The position numbers were made by a program, and so were the translations under genes. This document shows, in pieces, positions 15,802-25,600 of a DNA stretch of 64,000 nt. Numbering within the stretch: the first letter of the stretch is position 1; each line of letters begins with the position of its first letter. The stretch comes from an uncultured Hymenobacter sp. (GTDB lineage Bacteria; Bacteroidota; Bacteroidia; Cytophagales; Hymenobacteraceae). Under the pieces are notes generated by a model, which was not told the origin of the DNA, did not search any database, and was given only the letters and a program-made list of their open reading frames with translations. Location: the NCBI GenBank assembly GCA_913776615.1, contig CAJYPK010000044.1, forward strand, positions 101,995-165,994, given 5' to 3'.

Positions 15802-16668
15802 ATGGCAACTTACCCTTTGCACTACGCGGCCCTGACGCTGGCCCTCTTCGGCGCGGCCTGCACCGAAACCAAGACCCCCGACATCCCGCCCCCCGTGGTG
15901 CAGCCCACCGTTACCAACGCCGCCATCAAGGACTATGCCCAGTACACCGAGCTGGTGTGGAGCGACGAGTTTGACGGCGCGGGTGCCCTCAACGCCAGCA
16001 AGTGGATGTACAACCTGGGCGGTGGCGGCTGGGGCAACAACGAGCTGGAAGTGTACACCAACTCGACCGACAACGTGACCCAGAGCGGCGGCAACCTCGT
16101 CATCAAGGCGCTAAAGTCGGGCAACGACTATACCTCGGGCCGGGTGCTCACCAAGGGCAAACAAAACTTTCGGTACGGCCGCATCGACGTGCGGGCCAAA
16201 CTGCCCCAGGGCAAAGGCATCTGGCCCGCCATCTGGATGCTGGGCAGCGACATCGACCAAAATAACTGGCCCAAGTGCGGCGAAATCGACATCATGGAGC
16301 TGCGGGGCCAGACCCCGACCGAGATCCTCTCCACCATGCACTTTGCCGATAATACCGGCGGCCACAAGTACGAGGGCATCCCGAGCGTGAAGCTGCCCGA
16401 CGGCAGCAGCTTTGCCAACGACTTCCACACCTACAGCGTGGTGCGCGGCAAGGACCAGATGCAGTTTTACCTCGATGGCAGGCAGTACTACAGCTTCTCG
16501 ACCAGCAACACCGGCTCCTACAACTATCCGTTCAACAACGATTTCTTCGTGGTGCTGAACGTAGCCGTGGGCGGCGACTTTCTGGGGCCGGGCGGCAACC
16601 CCGACGCGTCCAGCGTCTTCCCGCAGCAGATGCTGGTGGATTACGTGCGCTATTATCAGTATAAGTAG
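15802..16668 (+). CDS. GH16 endo-beta-1,3-glucanase (laminarinase-type) lipoprotein
   Basis: 288 residues from the ATG at 15802, which places a lipoprotein signal (ALFGAAC, Cys20) at the N-terminus. The open frame extends upstream to 15670, but that part shows no signal. The GH16 fold covers residues about 45-288. The catalytic motif E161-I-D163-I-M-E166, with the extra Met of the beta-bulge form, is typical of laminarinases, whereas lichenases have EIDIEF. Supporting motifs are LVWSDEFDG, FRYGRIDVRAKLPQGKGIWPA near the cleft and YYSF. It would cleave beta-1,3-glucan at the cell surface to feed the SusCD pair. It ends in VDYVRYYQYK, as usual for the family, with no CBM. Confidence 0.95.
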   Translation: MATYPLHYAALTLALFGAACTETKTPDIPPPVVQPTVTNAAIKDYAQYTELVWSDEFDGAGALNASKWMYNLGGGGWGNNELEVYTNSTDNVTQSGGNLVIKALKSGNDYTSGRVLTKGKQNFRYGRIDVRAKLPQGKGIWPAIWMLGSDIDQNNWPKCGEIDIMELRGQTPTEILSTMHFADNTGGHKYEGIPSVKLPDGSSFANDFHTYSVVRGKDQMQFYLDGRQYYSFSTSNTGSYNYPFNNDFFVVLNVAVGGDFLGPGGNPDASSVFPQQMLVDYVRYYQYK

Positions 16669-16791
16669 CGGCGGCCAGCTCTAGCCAGTGGATTGGCGCA
16701 ACTCAGCCAGCGGTACTTACCGCGTGCCGCCAACTGGTCGGGCGCTACGTACTCCGACTGACGAAAGAATAGGTTGACGGTTGACCACATC

Positions 16792-16831
16792 AAAAGCTAC
16801 GGGTACCTCGCAGGGTATCCGTAGCTTTTTT
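16792..16831 (+). terminator. Rho-independent terminator of the glucan locus
   Basis: Stem AAAAGCTACGGGTACC / GGTATCCGTAGCTTTT (one G-T pair) with a short loop, followed by a T-run. It lies 124 bp after the GH16 stop. Confidence 0.85.
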
Positions 16832-16867
16832 CATTAGACGGATCCTACTAAAAATACATTCTCCTCT

Positions 16868-17069
16868 CACTGGCGCGAGTTTAGGCGCAGCCGTAACTCG
16901 TGCCGGCTATGACGTGGAGGCTGTGCCTCCACTGCCGCGAAGCGGCAAGTTGCGCAAGTAGGCGTAGCAACGAAGCGAACGCAGAATTGCCGCTGACGCG
17001 GCAGTGGAGGCGCAGCCTCCACATCAAGGCTAGGCACGAGTTACGGCTGCGCCTAAACTCGCGCCAGTG
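16868..17069. repeat. 202-bp palindromic element, family A
   Basis: Ends CACTGGCGCGAGTTTAGGCG and CGCCTAAACTCGCGCCAGTG are exact complements. Inner modules GTGGAGGC...GCCTCCAC and CTGCCGCG are shared with 9138-9213 and 9269-9469. Confidence 0.85.
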
Positions 17070-17306
17070 GCAGCCAGTGCCATCTGGTACTCCCTCCGAT
17101 TACCAGCGTTCTTTTTCATATCCCGGCCCAGCCTTTTGGCGTAAGGAAGGCGACTTGCTAAGTACGCGCCGTACTAGCCAGTTACCCCGGTAATTCTCGA
17201 GCCCAAATCTCACAGGGTGTTCACGCAGCACGGTGCTACTTGGTACCTGGCTCTTACCCGTGGGCAAAAAACGACCGCTACCCGCCGCGCTGCCTTCCGC
17301 CTTTCT

Positions 17307-20300
17307 ATGACCCCAGTCACCGACCTGCCCTTCACTCCCCCCGCGGAGCCCACTCCCAAACCCGCCCAGCTCACCGTGGCTTTCCAGCAGAAGGCCACTA
17401 GTATCGCCAGCTACCTGGCCGCCTTCGCGGTGGTATACTACCGCCAGCCCGCCGAGCGCAGCCCCACCCAGCTGCAAGCCACGCTGCGGGTCGAGAACGA
17501 GGTCGCCATTTTTCCGGCCGCTACCATCGCCCTGCACCTGGCCGATACCCTCACCCTGGCCGAGATAGCCGCCGAGGCGGCCAGCCAGCTCCAGATGGGC
17601 CTGGCCGGGGTAGCCGAGCAATTGGGCGCGGCCATTACGCGCTGCCGCCTGGCCTTTCCCGCCCCCGAGGCCCAGAGCCCCGACCAGGAGTGGTGCCTGA
17701 CCCTCGACTTCGGGGCCGACGACGCGGTGACCGTCAGCTTCGCCGGCACCGGCGGGCTACCCGGCCCTTGGGGCGCGGCCTACCTGCCAGCGCACGTGCA
17801 GCGGGTATTTGCGCAAATCAGCCAAAACCCGACCGCACCCGTGGGCTACGTTTTCTTTCTGGCCGACGAGGAAGTGAGTTTGCTGCGCCAGTTTCGCACC
17901 GTGCCCCAGCCGGTGCCCGAGGGCGGCCCCCAGCAGCTGCACCTGCTCTTCGAGGAAACCGTGCGCCACTACCCCAATAACCTAGCCCTGAGCTGGCTGG
18001 GCGAGCACTGCACCTATCAGCAGCTCAACGACCAGGCCGACCAGCTGGCCGCCCGCTTGCAGCGCCAAGGCGTGCAGGCCGGCGACTTCGTGGGCTTGTT
18101 CATGGCTAAATCGGTGGAGCTGTACGTGGGCATGCTGGCCGTACTCAAGGCCGGGGCGGCCTACGTGCCACTCGATTTATCCTTTCCGCCCGACCGCGTC
18201 ACGTTCATCCTGGGCGACTGCGGGGCCCGCGCCCTGCTCATCAACCGCCCGCTGCCCGAGGGCTTCGCAGACTGGCCCGGCCTGGTGCTCGACCTGAGCC
18301 AGCCGGCCCCGGCCGTGCCCTCCTTTCTGGAGCCCGTGGCGGGCGGCCCCGATGCCATCGCCTACGTTATTTACACCTCCGGCACCACCGGGCTGCCCAA
18401 GGGCGTGCTCATTCCGCACCGCAGCATCTGCCACTTGGTGCGGGCCGAGCAAGTATTGTTTCAGCCCACCCCCCAGGACCGGGTGGTGCAGGGCTTTTCG
18501 GTAGCCTTCGACGCCTCGCTCGAAGAGCTGTGGCTGGCCTGGGGCGCGGGCGGCACCCTGGTGCCCGTGCCCGAAGACACCATGAAAGCGCCCGACGCCC
18601 TGCCGGGCTTTTTGGCTGAAAATCAAGTAACGGTGTTCTCCACCGTGCCTACGCTGCTGTCGCTGCTGCCGGCCACCATCCCGACCCTGCGGCTGCTCAT
18701 CCTGGGTGGCGAGGTGTGCCCGCCCGAGCTGCTTACCAAGTGGGCCAGCCGGCAGTGCCGGGTAGTGAATACCTACGGCCCCACCGAGGCCACGGTAGTC
18801 GCCACGGCGGCCGACTTCATTCCTGGCCAGCGCCTCACCATCGGCCGGCCGCTGGCGGGCTACGAGGCGCTGCTGCTCGACCAGCTGGGTCAGCTCGTGC
18901 CGCTGGGCCAGGCCGGCGAGCTGTGCATCGGCGGCCCCGCGCTGGCCGCCGGCTACCTCAACCGCCCCGAGCTGAGCGCCGCCAAGTTTAATACCGTCAG
19001 CGAATTGCCCAATGGCTTCAGCGGCCGGCTCTACCGCACCGGCGACCTGGCCCGCTTCGAGGCCGAGGGCAACATCGACTTTCTGGGTCGCATCGATACC
19101 CAGGTTAAAATCCGGGGCTTCCGCGTCGAGTTGGCCGAAATCGAGAGCCTGCTCCTGCAATGGCCCGGCATCCGCAACGCCGCCGTGGCCCTCAAGGAAG
19201 GTGCCGACGGCGTGAAGAAGCTCATCGCCTACCTTATCCTCAGCCCCGACCACCTGCTCGACGAGCGCGCCGTGCGGGCCTACCTGCGCGAGCGGCTGGC
19301 CCCCTACATGCTGCCCGCCGCGCTCGTGCCGCTCACGGCCTTCCCGCTGCTCACCAGCGGCAAAGTCGACCGCAAGGCCCTGCCCTACCCCGTGAGCGGC
19401 GACCAGCCGCCCGCCCGCGAGCTTACCCTGCCCCGTACCCCGCTCGAAGCCACCATCTACGCCGCCTGGCAAAAGCGCTTCGACACCGCCGACCTTTCCG
19501 TTACCGACGACTTTTTCGACATCGGCGGCAACTCCCTGCTGGCCTCGCTCATCATCTCCGAGCTGCGCCAGCAGCCCGGCTTCCAGGGCTTGTCGGTGAA
19601 GGAGATGTATACCCGGCGCACCATCGAGGCGCTGGCCGCCGCGGTCGAGGCTACTATGGCCGCCGCCCCGGCCAGCCCCGCGCCCGACCCGGCGCTGGCC
19701 GCGCCGCTGCTGCGCGCCAGCACCTTTACCCGCCTGCTCACGGCCATCTTGCAGCTGCTGGCCATCGCGGCCTTCTACGCCGTGCCCGTCTTCTCACTCA
19801 ACGTGATGCTGCACTTCCGGCCGCTGTTCGACGAGTGGCCGCTCCCGGCGCTGGTACTGGCCGGGGCGGCGGCCGTCGTCGGCTACGTCCCGCTGGCCTG
19901 CCTGCTGGTAATCGCCGTGAAGTGGTTGGTTATCGGCCGCTTCCGGGCCGGCGAGTACCCGCTGTGGGGCTTCTACTATTTCCGCTTCTGGGTGGTAAAA
20001 AAACTCGTGGAGGCCGCGCCCATCCAACTGCTTTCGGCCACGCCGTTCCTGGCTGTTTTCTACCGCCTGTTGGGGGCCAAGATTGGGCAGAACGTGTACC
20101 TGGGCACCACCCGCGTGCTGTGTTTCGACCTGCTTACGGTGGGCGACGGGGCCAGCCTGGCCCGCGAGGCGGCCCTGCTCGGCTACCGCGTGGAGCGCGA
20201 CCGCCTCATCATCGGCCCCACCACCGTGGGCCGCGATGCCTACGTGGGGTTACGGGCCATTATGGAAGGTAATACCAGCCTCGGGGCCGGGGCCGAGCTC

Positions 20301-21812
20301 GACGATCTTTCGGTGCTGCCCGCCGGCCAGCACGTGCCCGCCCAGGAGGGTTGGCTGGGCTCGCCGGCCCAGCGCGTGCGCGAGGTACCACTCACGCCGC
20401 TGCGCCCGGCCGCCGGCCCCGGCGCGGGCTACCTGGCGGCCCAGCTGGCCGCCATCGCGCTGATGCTGCTGGTGCCCTCGGTGGCCTCGCTCCCCGTGCT
20501 GGTGCTGCTGTACGAGAGCGTGGCGCACTTCGGGGCCGAGCCTGCGCTGCTCACGCTTTTGCCGCTCTCGGCCCTCTACGTGCTGCTGCTGATGGCCGCC
20601 CTGGTGCTCACCAAGCGCCTGGTGGCGGGCCGGCAAGCCAGCGCCACGCTGCCACTCTACAGCCTCGCCTACGTGCGTCACTGGGTGGCCGATGCCGTGC
20701 TGGCCCAGAGTCTTCAGCTACTCAAGTCGCTCTACGCCACCATTTACACGCCGGCCTGGCTGCGGCTGCTGGGGGCTAAAATCGGCCACCGCGCCGAGGT
20801 CTCGACGCTCAACCACATTTCGGCCGAGCACCTCACCGTCGGCCCCGGCTCCTTCTTGGCCGACTCGGTGAGCGTGGGCGCGCCGCGCGTGCAGCACGGG
20901 CTGGTATCGATGCTACCTACCGAGATCGGGCCGCGCACTTTCGTGGGCAACGGCGCGGTGCTGGCCGGCGGCACCGTACTGGGCACCAATAACCTGATTG
21001 GCGCGCTCTCCTCGGCCCCCACCACCACGCCGCCCGACGGCACCTCCTGGGTAGGCTCGCCCGCCTTTCTGCTGCCCAATCGGCCGGTATCCACGGCCTT
21101 TGCGCCCGAACTGACGTTCAACCCGCCGGCCCGGCTGGTGTGGGCGCGCCGCATCATCGAATTGTTTAAAATCGTCCTCCCGTTTACCTTCTCCTTCGTC
21201 ACCTTCGCCGTGCTGTACCACTACACGCACTGGCACCTGCTGCACTACTCGTTTGGCAGCAGCGTAGTGGCGGGCACCGGCGCGCTGGTGGGACTAATTT
21301 TCGGCTTTTCCATTCTCACTGCCCTCTTCAAGTGGGTGCTCATCGGGCGCTACCGGCCTTCCGAAAAGCCGCTCTGGTCGTCGTTCGTGTGGCGCAACGA
21401 ACTGGTTAATTCTCTCTGCGAAAGCTACGTGTATCCATTCTGGGAATCGGTACTGCTGGGCACTCCCTTCGCCACCTGGTTTTTCCAGCTCATGGGCAGC
21501 CGCTTTGGCCACTCGGTGTACCTCGACACCACCGAAATCACCGAGTTTGACCTCGCCTGGGTGGCCGACCACGCGGTGATTAATAACGGCGCTACCATTC
21601 AGACGCACTTGTTTGAGGATCGGGTCATGAAAATGTCCAACCTGCGCATTGGGCGCTACGCCACCGTAGGTACCTCCTGCGTAGTGCTCTATGATTCGGT
21701 CATCGGCCCCGGCGCTACCCTCAAGAGCCTCTCGCTACTCATGAAGGGCGAGCAGCTACCGGCCAATACCCGCTGGCAGGGCATCCCGAGCGCCTTTATT
21801 TCTAATGGCTGA
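17307..21812 (+). CDS. Pls/PosA-family NRPS-like poly(amino acid) synthetase
   Basis: 1501 residues from ATG 17307 (a GTG at 17217 is also in frame). Domains: residues about 10-205 resemble the C-terminal half of a condensation domain without HHxxxDG; an adenylation domain (about 211-692; YTSGTTGLPKG at 356, NTYGPTEAT, YRTGDLAR, RIDTQVKIRGFRVE); a carrier domain with phosphopantetheine Ser743 (DIGGNSL); then three repeats of a TM pair (about 806-878, 1041-1105 and 1281-1345), each followed by a soluble hexapeptide-like domain. This is the layout of epsilon-poly-L-lysine synthase (Pls), which polymerises an amino acid at the membrane without a thioesterase. By hand alignment to GrsA, the specificity residues read D-A-E-S-I-G-T-V-V, close to known lysine codes, so a poly-lysine-like or other diamino-acid product is inferred. 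It is followed by its phosphopantetheinyl transferase. Confidence 0.9.
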   Translation: MTPVTDLPFTPPAEPTPKPAQLTVAFQQKATSIASYLAAFAVVYYRQPAERSPTQLQATLRVENEVAIFPAATIALHLADTLTLAEIAAEAASQLQMGLAGVAEQLGAAITRCRLAFPAPEAQSPDQEWCLTLDFGADDAVTVSFAGTGGLPGPWGAAYLPAHVQRVFAQISQNPTAPVGYVFFLADEEVSLLRQFRTVPQPVPEGGPQQLHLLFEETVRHYPNNLALSWLGEHCTYQQLNDQADQLAARLQRQGVQAGDFVGLFMAKSVELYVGMLAVLKAGAAYVPLDLSFPPDRVTFILGDCGARALLINRPLPEGFADWPGLVLDLSQPAPAVPSFLEPVAGGPDAIAYVIYTSGTTGLPKGVLIPHRSICHLVRAEQVLFQPTPQDRVVQGFSVAFDASLEELWLAWGAGGTLVPVPEDTMKAPDALPGFLAENQVTVFSTVPTLLSLLPATIPTLRLLILGGEVCPPELLTKWASRQCRVVNTYGPTEATVVATAADFIPGQRLTIGRPLAGYEALLLDQLGQLVPLGQAGELCIGGPALAAGYLNRPELSAAKFNTVSELPNGFSGRLYRTGDLARFEAEGNIDFLGRIDTQVKIRGFRVELAEIESLLLQWPGIRNAAVALKEGADGVKKLIAYLILSPDHLLDERAVRAYLRERLAPYMLPAALVPLTAFPLLTSGKVDRKALPYPVSGDQPPARELTLPRTPLEATIYAAWQKRFDTADLSVTDDFFDIGGNSLLASLIISELRQQPGFQGLSVKEMYTRRTIEALAAAVEATMAAAPASPAPDPALAAPLLRASTFTRLLTAILQLLAIAAFYAVPVFSLNVMLHFRPLFDEWPLPALVLAGAAAVVGYVPLACLLVIAVKWLVIGRFRAGEYPLWGFYYFRFWVVKKLVEAAPIQLLSATPFLAVFYRLLGAKIGQNVYLGTTRVLCFDLLTVGDGASLAREAALLGYRVERDRLIIGPTTVGRDAYVGLRAIMEGNTSLGAGAELDDLSVLPAGQHVPAQEGWLGSPAQRVREVPLTPLRPAAGPGAGYLAAQLAAIALMLLVPSVASLPVLVLLYESVAHFGAEPALLTLLPLSALYVLLLMAALVLTKRLVAGRQASATLPLYSLAYVRHWVADAVLAQSLQLLKSLYATIYTPAWLRLLGAKIGHRAEVSTLNHISAEHLTVGPGSFLADSVSVGAPRVQHGLVSMLPTEIGPRTFVGNGAVLAGGTVLGTNNLIGALSSAPTTTPPDGTSWVGSPAFLLPNRPVSTAFAPELTFNPPARLVWARRIIELFKIVLPFTFSFVTFAVLYHYTHWHLLHYSFGSSVVAGTGALVGLIFGFSILTALFKWVLIGRYRPSEKPLWSSFVWRNELVNSLCESYVYPFWESVLLGTPFATWFFQLMGSRFGHSVYLDTTEITEFDLAWVADHAVINNGATIQTHLFEDRVMKMSNLRIGRYATVGTSCVVLYDSVIGPGATLKSLSLLMKGEQLPANTRWQGIPSAFISNG

Positions 21813-21895
21813 GCATGTAAAGCTGAGAGCTTAGCCCTGTTCATCAACCTACCCTCAATCTGAGCTATTGGCTCTGCGCTCTAGCCTCTCACTCC

Positions 21896-22579
21896 GTGTC
21901 GCCCTTCCTTCACATCTGGCAGGCCGACCTTACGGTCGAAAATCCCGACTGGGCAGCGGCTGAAGCCTCGCTTTCAGCCACCGAACTGGCCCGGCTGGCC
22001 CGCTTGCGCACGCCCACGCTACGGCAAACCTACGCCCGCGCCCACGGCTTTCTGCGCAGCATCCTCAGCCAATATACCGGCCAGCCCCGCGCCACAATCG
22101 AGCTGACCGCCGATGACAATGGCAAGCCGACGATCACCGGTCATCACCAATCGTTCAACCTGTCCTATCGCCCCGGCCGGGCCTTGCTAGCCCTCAGTAA
22201 CGTCGGCCCTGTCGGGGCCGATCTGGAGCCGCTGGTGCCGCTATCCAACGCCGCGCCCTTGGTAGCTGAGCTATTCTCACCCGACGAGCAGGCCGCTCTG
22301 CGAGTCGCGGCTCCGGCCGATTACTGGCCACTTTTTTACCTCATCTGGACACGTAAAGAAGCCTACGCCAAGGCGCAGGGTATGGGACTCACGCTACCAT
22401 TTGGGTCGTTTTCGGTACTGGTACCCGGCCAACCACCGCGCCTGACTGCGCCCGCCGATGCCAACCTGCTGAGCTTCCCGGCGAGTACGGGCTGGCAGGG
22501 GGCCGTGGCCATACTTACCGCTGGCGGGGCACTTAGCCCTCATTTTCAGTATTTTGAATATATCCCTGGGGCTACATGA
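21896..22579 (+). CDS. 4'-phosphopantetheinyl transferase (Sfp type)
   Basis: 227 residues, GTG start. It transfers the phosphopantetheine arm of CoA to the Ser of carrier proteins. Visible motifs are VGADLEPL with Mg-binding D109 and E111, and WTRKEAYAKA (W151, K154, E155). The usual FNxSHS motif reads FNLSYR, with His replaced by Tyr, which is a noticeable deviation. It starts 84 bp after the NRPS stop on the same strand, so it is the natural activator of that synthetase's carrier domain (Ser743). Confidence 0.93.
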   Translation: MSPFLHIWQADLTVENPDWAAAEASLSATELARLARLRTPTLRQTYARAHGFLRSILSQYTGQPRATIELTADDNGKPTITGHHQSFNLSYRPGRALLALSNVGPVGADLEPLVPLSNAAPLVAELFSPDEQAALRVAAPADYWPLFYLIWTRKEAYAKAQGMGLTLPFGSFSVLVPGQPPRLTAPADANLLSFPASTGWQGAVAILTAGGALSPHFQYFEYIPGAT

Positions 22580-22593
22580 GGCTACTACTAAAA

Positions 22594-22634
22594 GAGCGGG
22601 GACGTACTGCGCGGCGAGCAGCACGTCCCCGCTC
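22594..22634. terminator. Hairpin between convergent genes
   Basis: A 12-bp perfect stem GAGCGGGGACGT / ACGTCCCCGCTC with a 17-base loop, 15 bp past the transferase stop. No clear T-run, so its efficiency as a terminator is uncertain. Confidence 0.5.
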
Positions 22635-22696
22635 ATGCGGAACTGGATTAGCTTGCAAAAGCTAGCTAGTAGCTGGGTATGCCAAGAATTAGCTCG

Positions 22697-25600
22697 TTAG
22701 TTTCCGACTAGGAAGGACTCGTATGCATACGCCCGCTGACGGTTGCAGGTCATGGGGCTCCCATTTTCATTGGAGATAAACCGGCCATTATTACCGCGCA
22801 GAGACACCGAGCCGTCAGCGTTTTTCACCCAGTCAAATTTCTCCCAAACTCCGATAGCAGGGCGGTTGCAGGTAATGGGTTTTTCGCCATTTTCGGAGGA
22901 CACGAATTTGCCCTGGTTCATAAGTGCAACCTTACCGTTACCAGCATTTACCACTACAAAATGCTCCCAATTCTGGGCAGTGGGCCGGTTGCACAGCATC
23001 GGATTCTGTCCATTCTCACTGCTCACGTATTGGCCATTGGCTCCTTTCAACGTAATAACCTGCCCAGCCGGCGCACTACCGGGGTTACACATCGGTAGGT
23101 AGCCATCGTCTACGTTCTGCGTCTGGCCATACGTGCTACTACGCGGATTAATATCGCGCTCTTCGTGCTGCCGCTGGCCGGTAATCTGCGACCACGTCAG
23201 GAGGCCGGTCGGCAGCCAGGTTGGCGTCATCATCTCGGCGAAGTTGTAAGAATACTCTTTCACGCGCCGCTCGGCGGACTGGGTGCTGCCCGCCGGGGTC
23301 AGTACCTCCTTGGAGATACGGGCTACCTTACCGGCGGCATCGTACTCGTAGTGCGTAAACAGGTTGTCGTTGTCTAATACGTAGGTGAGCTGCGCCGTAG
23401 TTGGGTCGTAAACGTAGGCTGTAGTGGGCGACAGCAGGGGCTGAAACCGGAAATCGTCTACGAAGATCGCATCGGTAGCGCCGGCACCGGCACGGCAGCC
23501 TACGGTGAGCTGCTGCCCACTGGTGGGCACATCCACTAGTAGCGTGACCAGGTACCATTCGCCAGCTTGCTTGGTTGAGTTGGAGGCAATCGTCGCGGTG
23601 CTGAGGTCCTGGCCGTCCACCTGGGCATACAGCTGGCCCTGACGGCTGGCGTCTGACTGGTGGATCCAGCAACTGAGGCGGTATTTCTGGCCACCCCGCA
23701 CCTCGCTACCTAGCTTAGCCTGGTAGGTGAAACCTGCCTCACCAGCCTGTAACCGCGTAGAATACAGCCCGGTGTGGTGCTTAAGCGCAGACCGCCGGCC
23801 CCCGCCCCGCACTTCGCCCCCGAAGTGGACCACGCCGCTACCTTGGTCTACCAGGTCTTCGGCACCGGAGTACGCTACCTCGGCGTAGCGGGCATTGGCA
23901 GCCGTTACCAGGCGCTGGGCCTGGTTATATCCTAGCTTGCGCGCCACGTATTGCCCGTTGATGTCGCGCGACTCCAAGGGTTTGGAATAGTGGTCGTAAC
24001 GGGTAAACTCCCCGGCTTTAACCCAATTGGCGGCCTGGTTGGCCGGCGATGTCTGGCCCCAGTCAAAATCGACAAAGTTGGCGTAGGTACCATCCGAGTT
24101 GAGCTTGGGCGATACCCACACGTAGCTCTGGCAGAGGCGCCAGATGGGGCGGGGGTCGTCGGCCCGGTCAACGTACGCATCGGCCGTGGCGTCGTAGCCC
24201 CGGTAGGTGCTCCAGTCGCTACTCCAGGTTTGCACGCTGGCCGATACCACCGACCGAGCATCGGTTGGTTGGATTTTATACACGTAAGAGGCTGCTTCCT
24301 GGGTGAGCATGTTACGGTTGGCCGGATGGGCACTAGCGGGCCCCATTGCCGCGTAGAGTGGCAGAGTATAGGCCGGCACTACCTTCGAGCGATACATGGC
24401 CCCCAGAAAGTTGCGGAAGGAAGACTCCACCACCTGCCCGGTATAGAAGTCAAATTTTTCCTGCCGCGACTGGGTCGTGATGCCATTAGTCGTCGTGGTG
24501 CTGGATACCATCACGGTGGGCCGATACTCCTTTGTGGAGCGGTTGATGCGGTAGAAGTGGCCGCCCAGTAGCTCATTCGTCATCACCCCCTCCGTAAAAT
24601 AGCCTTGCTTCGCAATGCCATCAGTATTAGGTAATGTGTGGCTGTAGCCGAATGAGGTGCTACTTTCTACTTCCCGCCGGCTATTGTACTTCTTGATGGA
24701 GATTGGCTGACCAATGCTGCCCAAGTCGACCACAGTTGCATTGGCATAGTTATCGAGCTTCCGCCAGCCCAGGGTATAAGGAATGGTGACCGGGTCGCCA
24801 TTACCATCCCGCACAATCTCCCAGCGCCCGTTTCGCCATTCACGCTGGTAGGTATCGCCTTGCGAAATCAGCTTACCTGTGCTGGACCTCGACGACGACA
24901 CCATAGAGGATACCGGCGTTTGGAAAGTATATTCCTCGGCCTGAGAGTAATCGTTTTTATTCCCTCCCCGGAAAAGTCCCCGGTAAACGGTGGCCCGGCC
25001 GTACATTACCCCCGTGCCAGGGTAGTCGAATACGGATTCAAACGGAAGAATTTCGTGCGCAACGAGAGCCGGTTCTTTCGAAATTACGCCCGAGCTATTG
25101 GACCCGTAGGGCTGGTCGTTTGCGTAGCTATAGTTTACTTGATACTCCCGACCGTCCTCATCCGACGTGCTAATAGTAGCTACCCGGAGGTCGCCCCCAT
25201 TTTTATTGGTAGATGCGAGCATTGTGAGCCTGGCCCCACCAGGACTACCATCACCGGTACAGTTAGGGTCTGACCCTGGCACGTCGGAAGCCGAAATAGT
25301 AACCGTATTACCGGATATGGCCTCCACGTGAAATTGATTGTTTGGCAAGCTCTGGCCGCAGTCTCCATATCGCGTTTCGTAGCCGTACTGCGGATTGTTG
25401 TCGTCCACGGGCTCGGTGTAGCTGTAAGGATAGCTGAAGAACCCTTCGGCTTGCACTACGTCGCCAACCCGTAAATAATCGGCCGCGTTGGCTACGTTGG
25501 TAGTAAAGCTATTGGAGCAGTCATTGTTGGTGAGCACTATCTTCTGGGCCGGGTACTCCGACACGTGGGCGTACTGGTCGCGCTCGTAGCGAATGCGCGT

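Larger units (their letters stand above)
16669..17306. other. Intergenic region: terminator, family A element, NRPS leader
   Basis: 638 bp without a supported gene. It holds a strong terminator (16792-16831) and a family A palindromic element (16868-17069). The last 240 bp precede the NRPS start; no TAnnTTTG box was found there. Confidence 0.65.
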
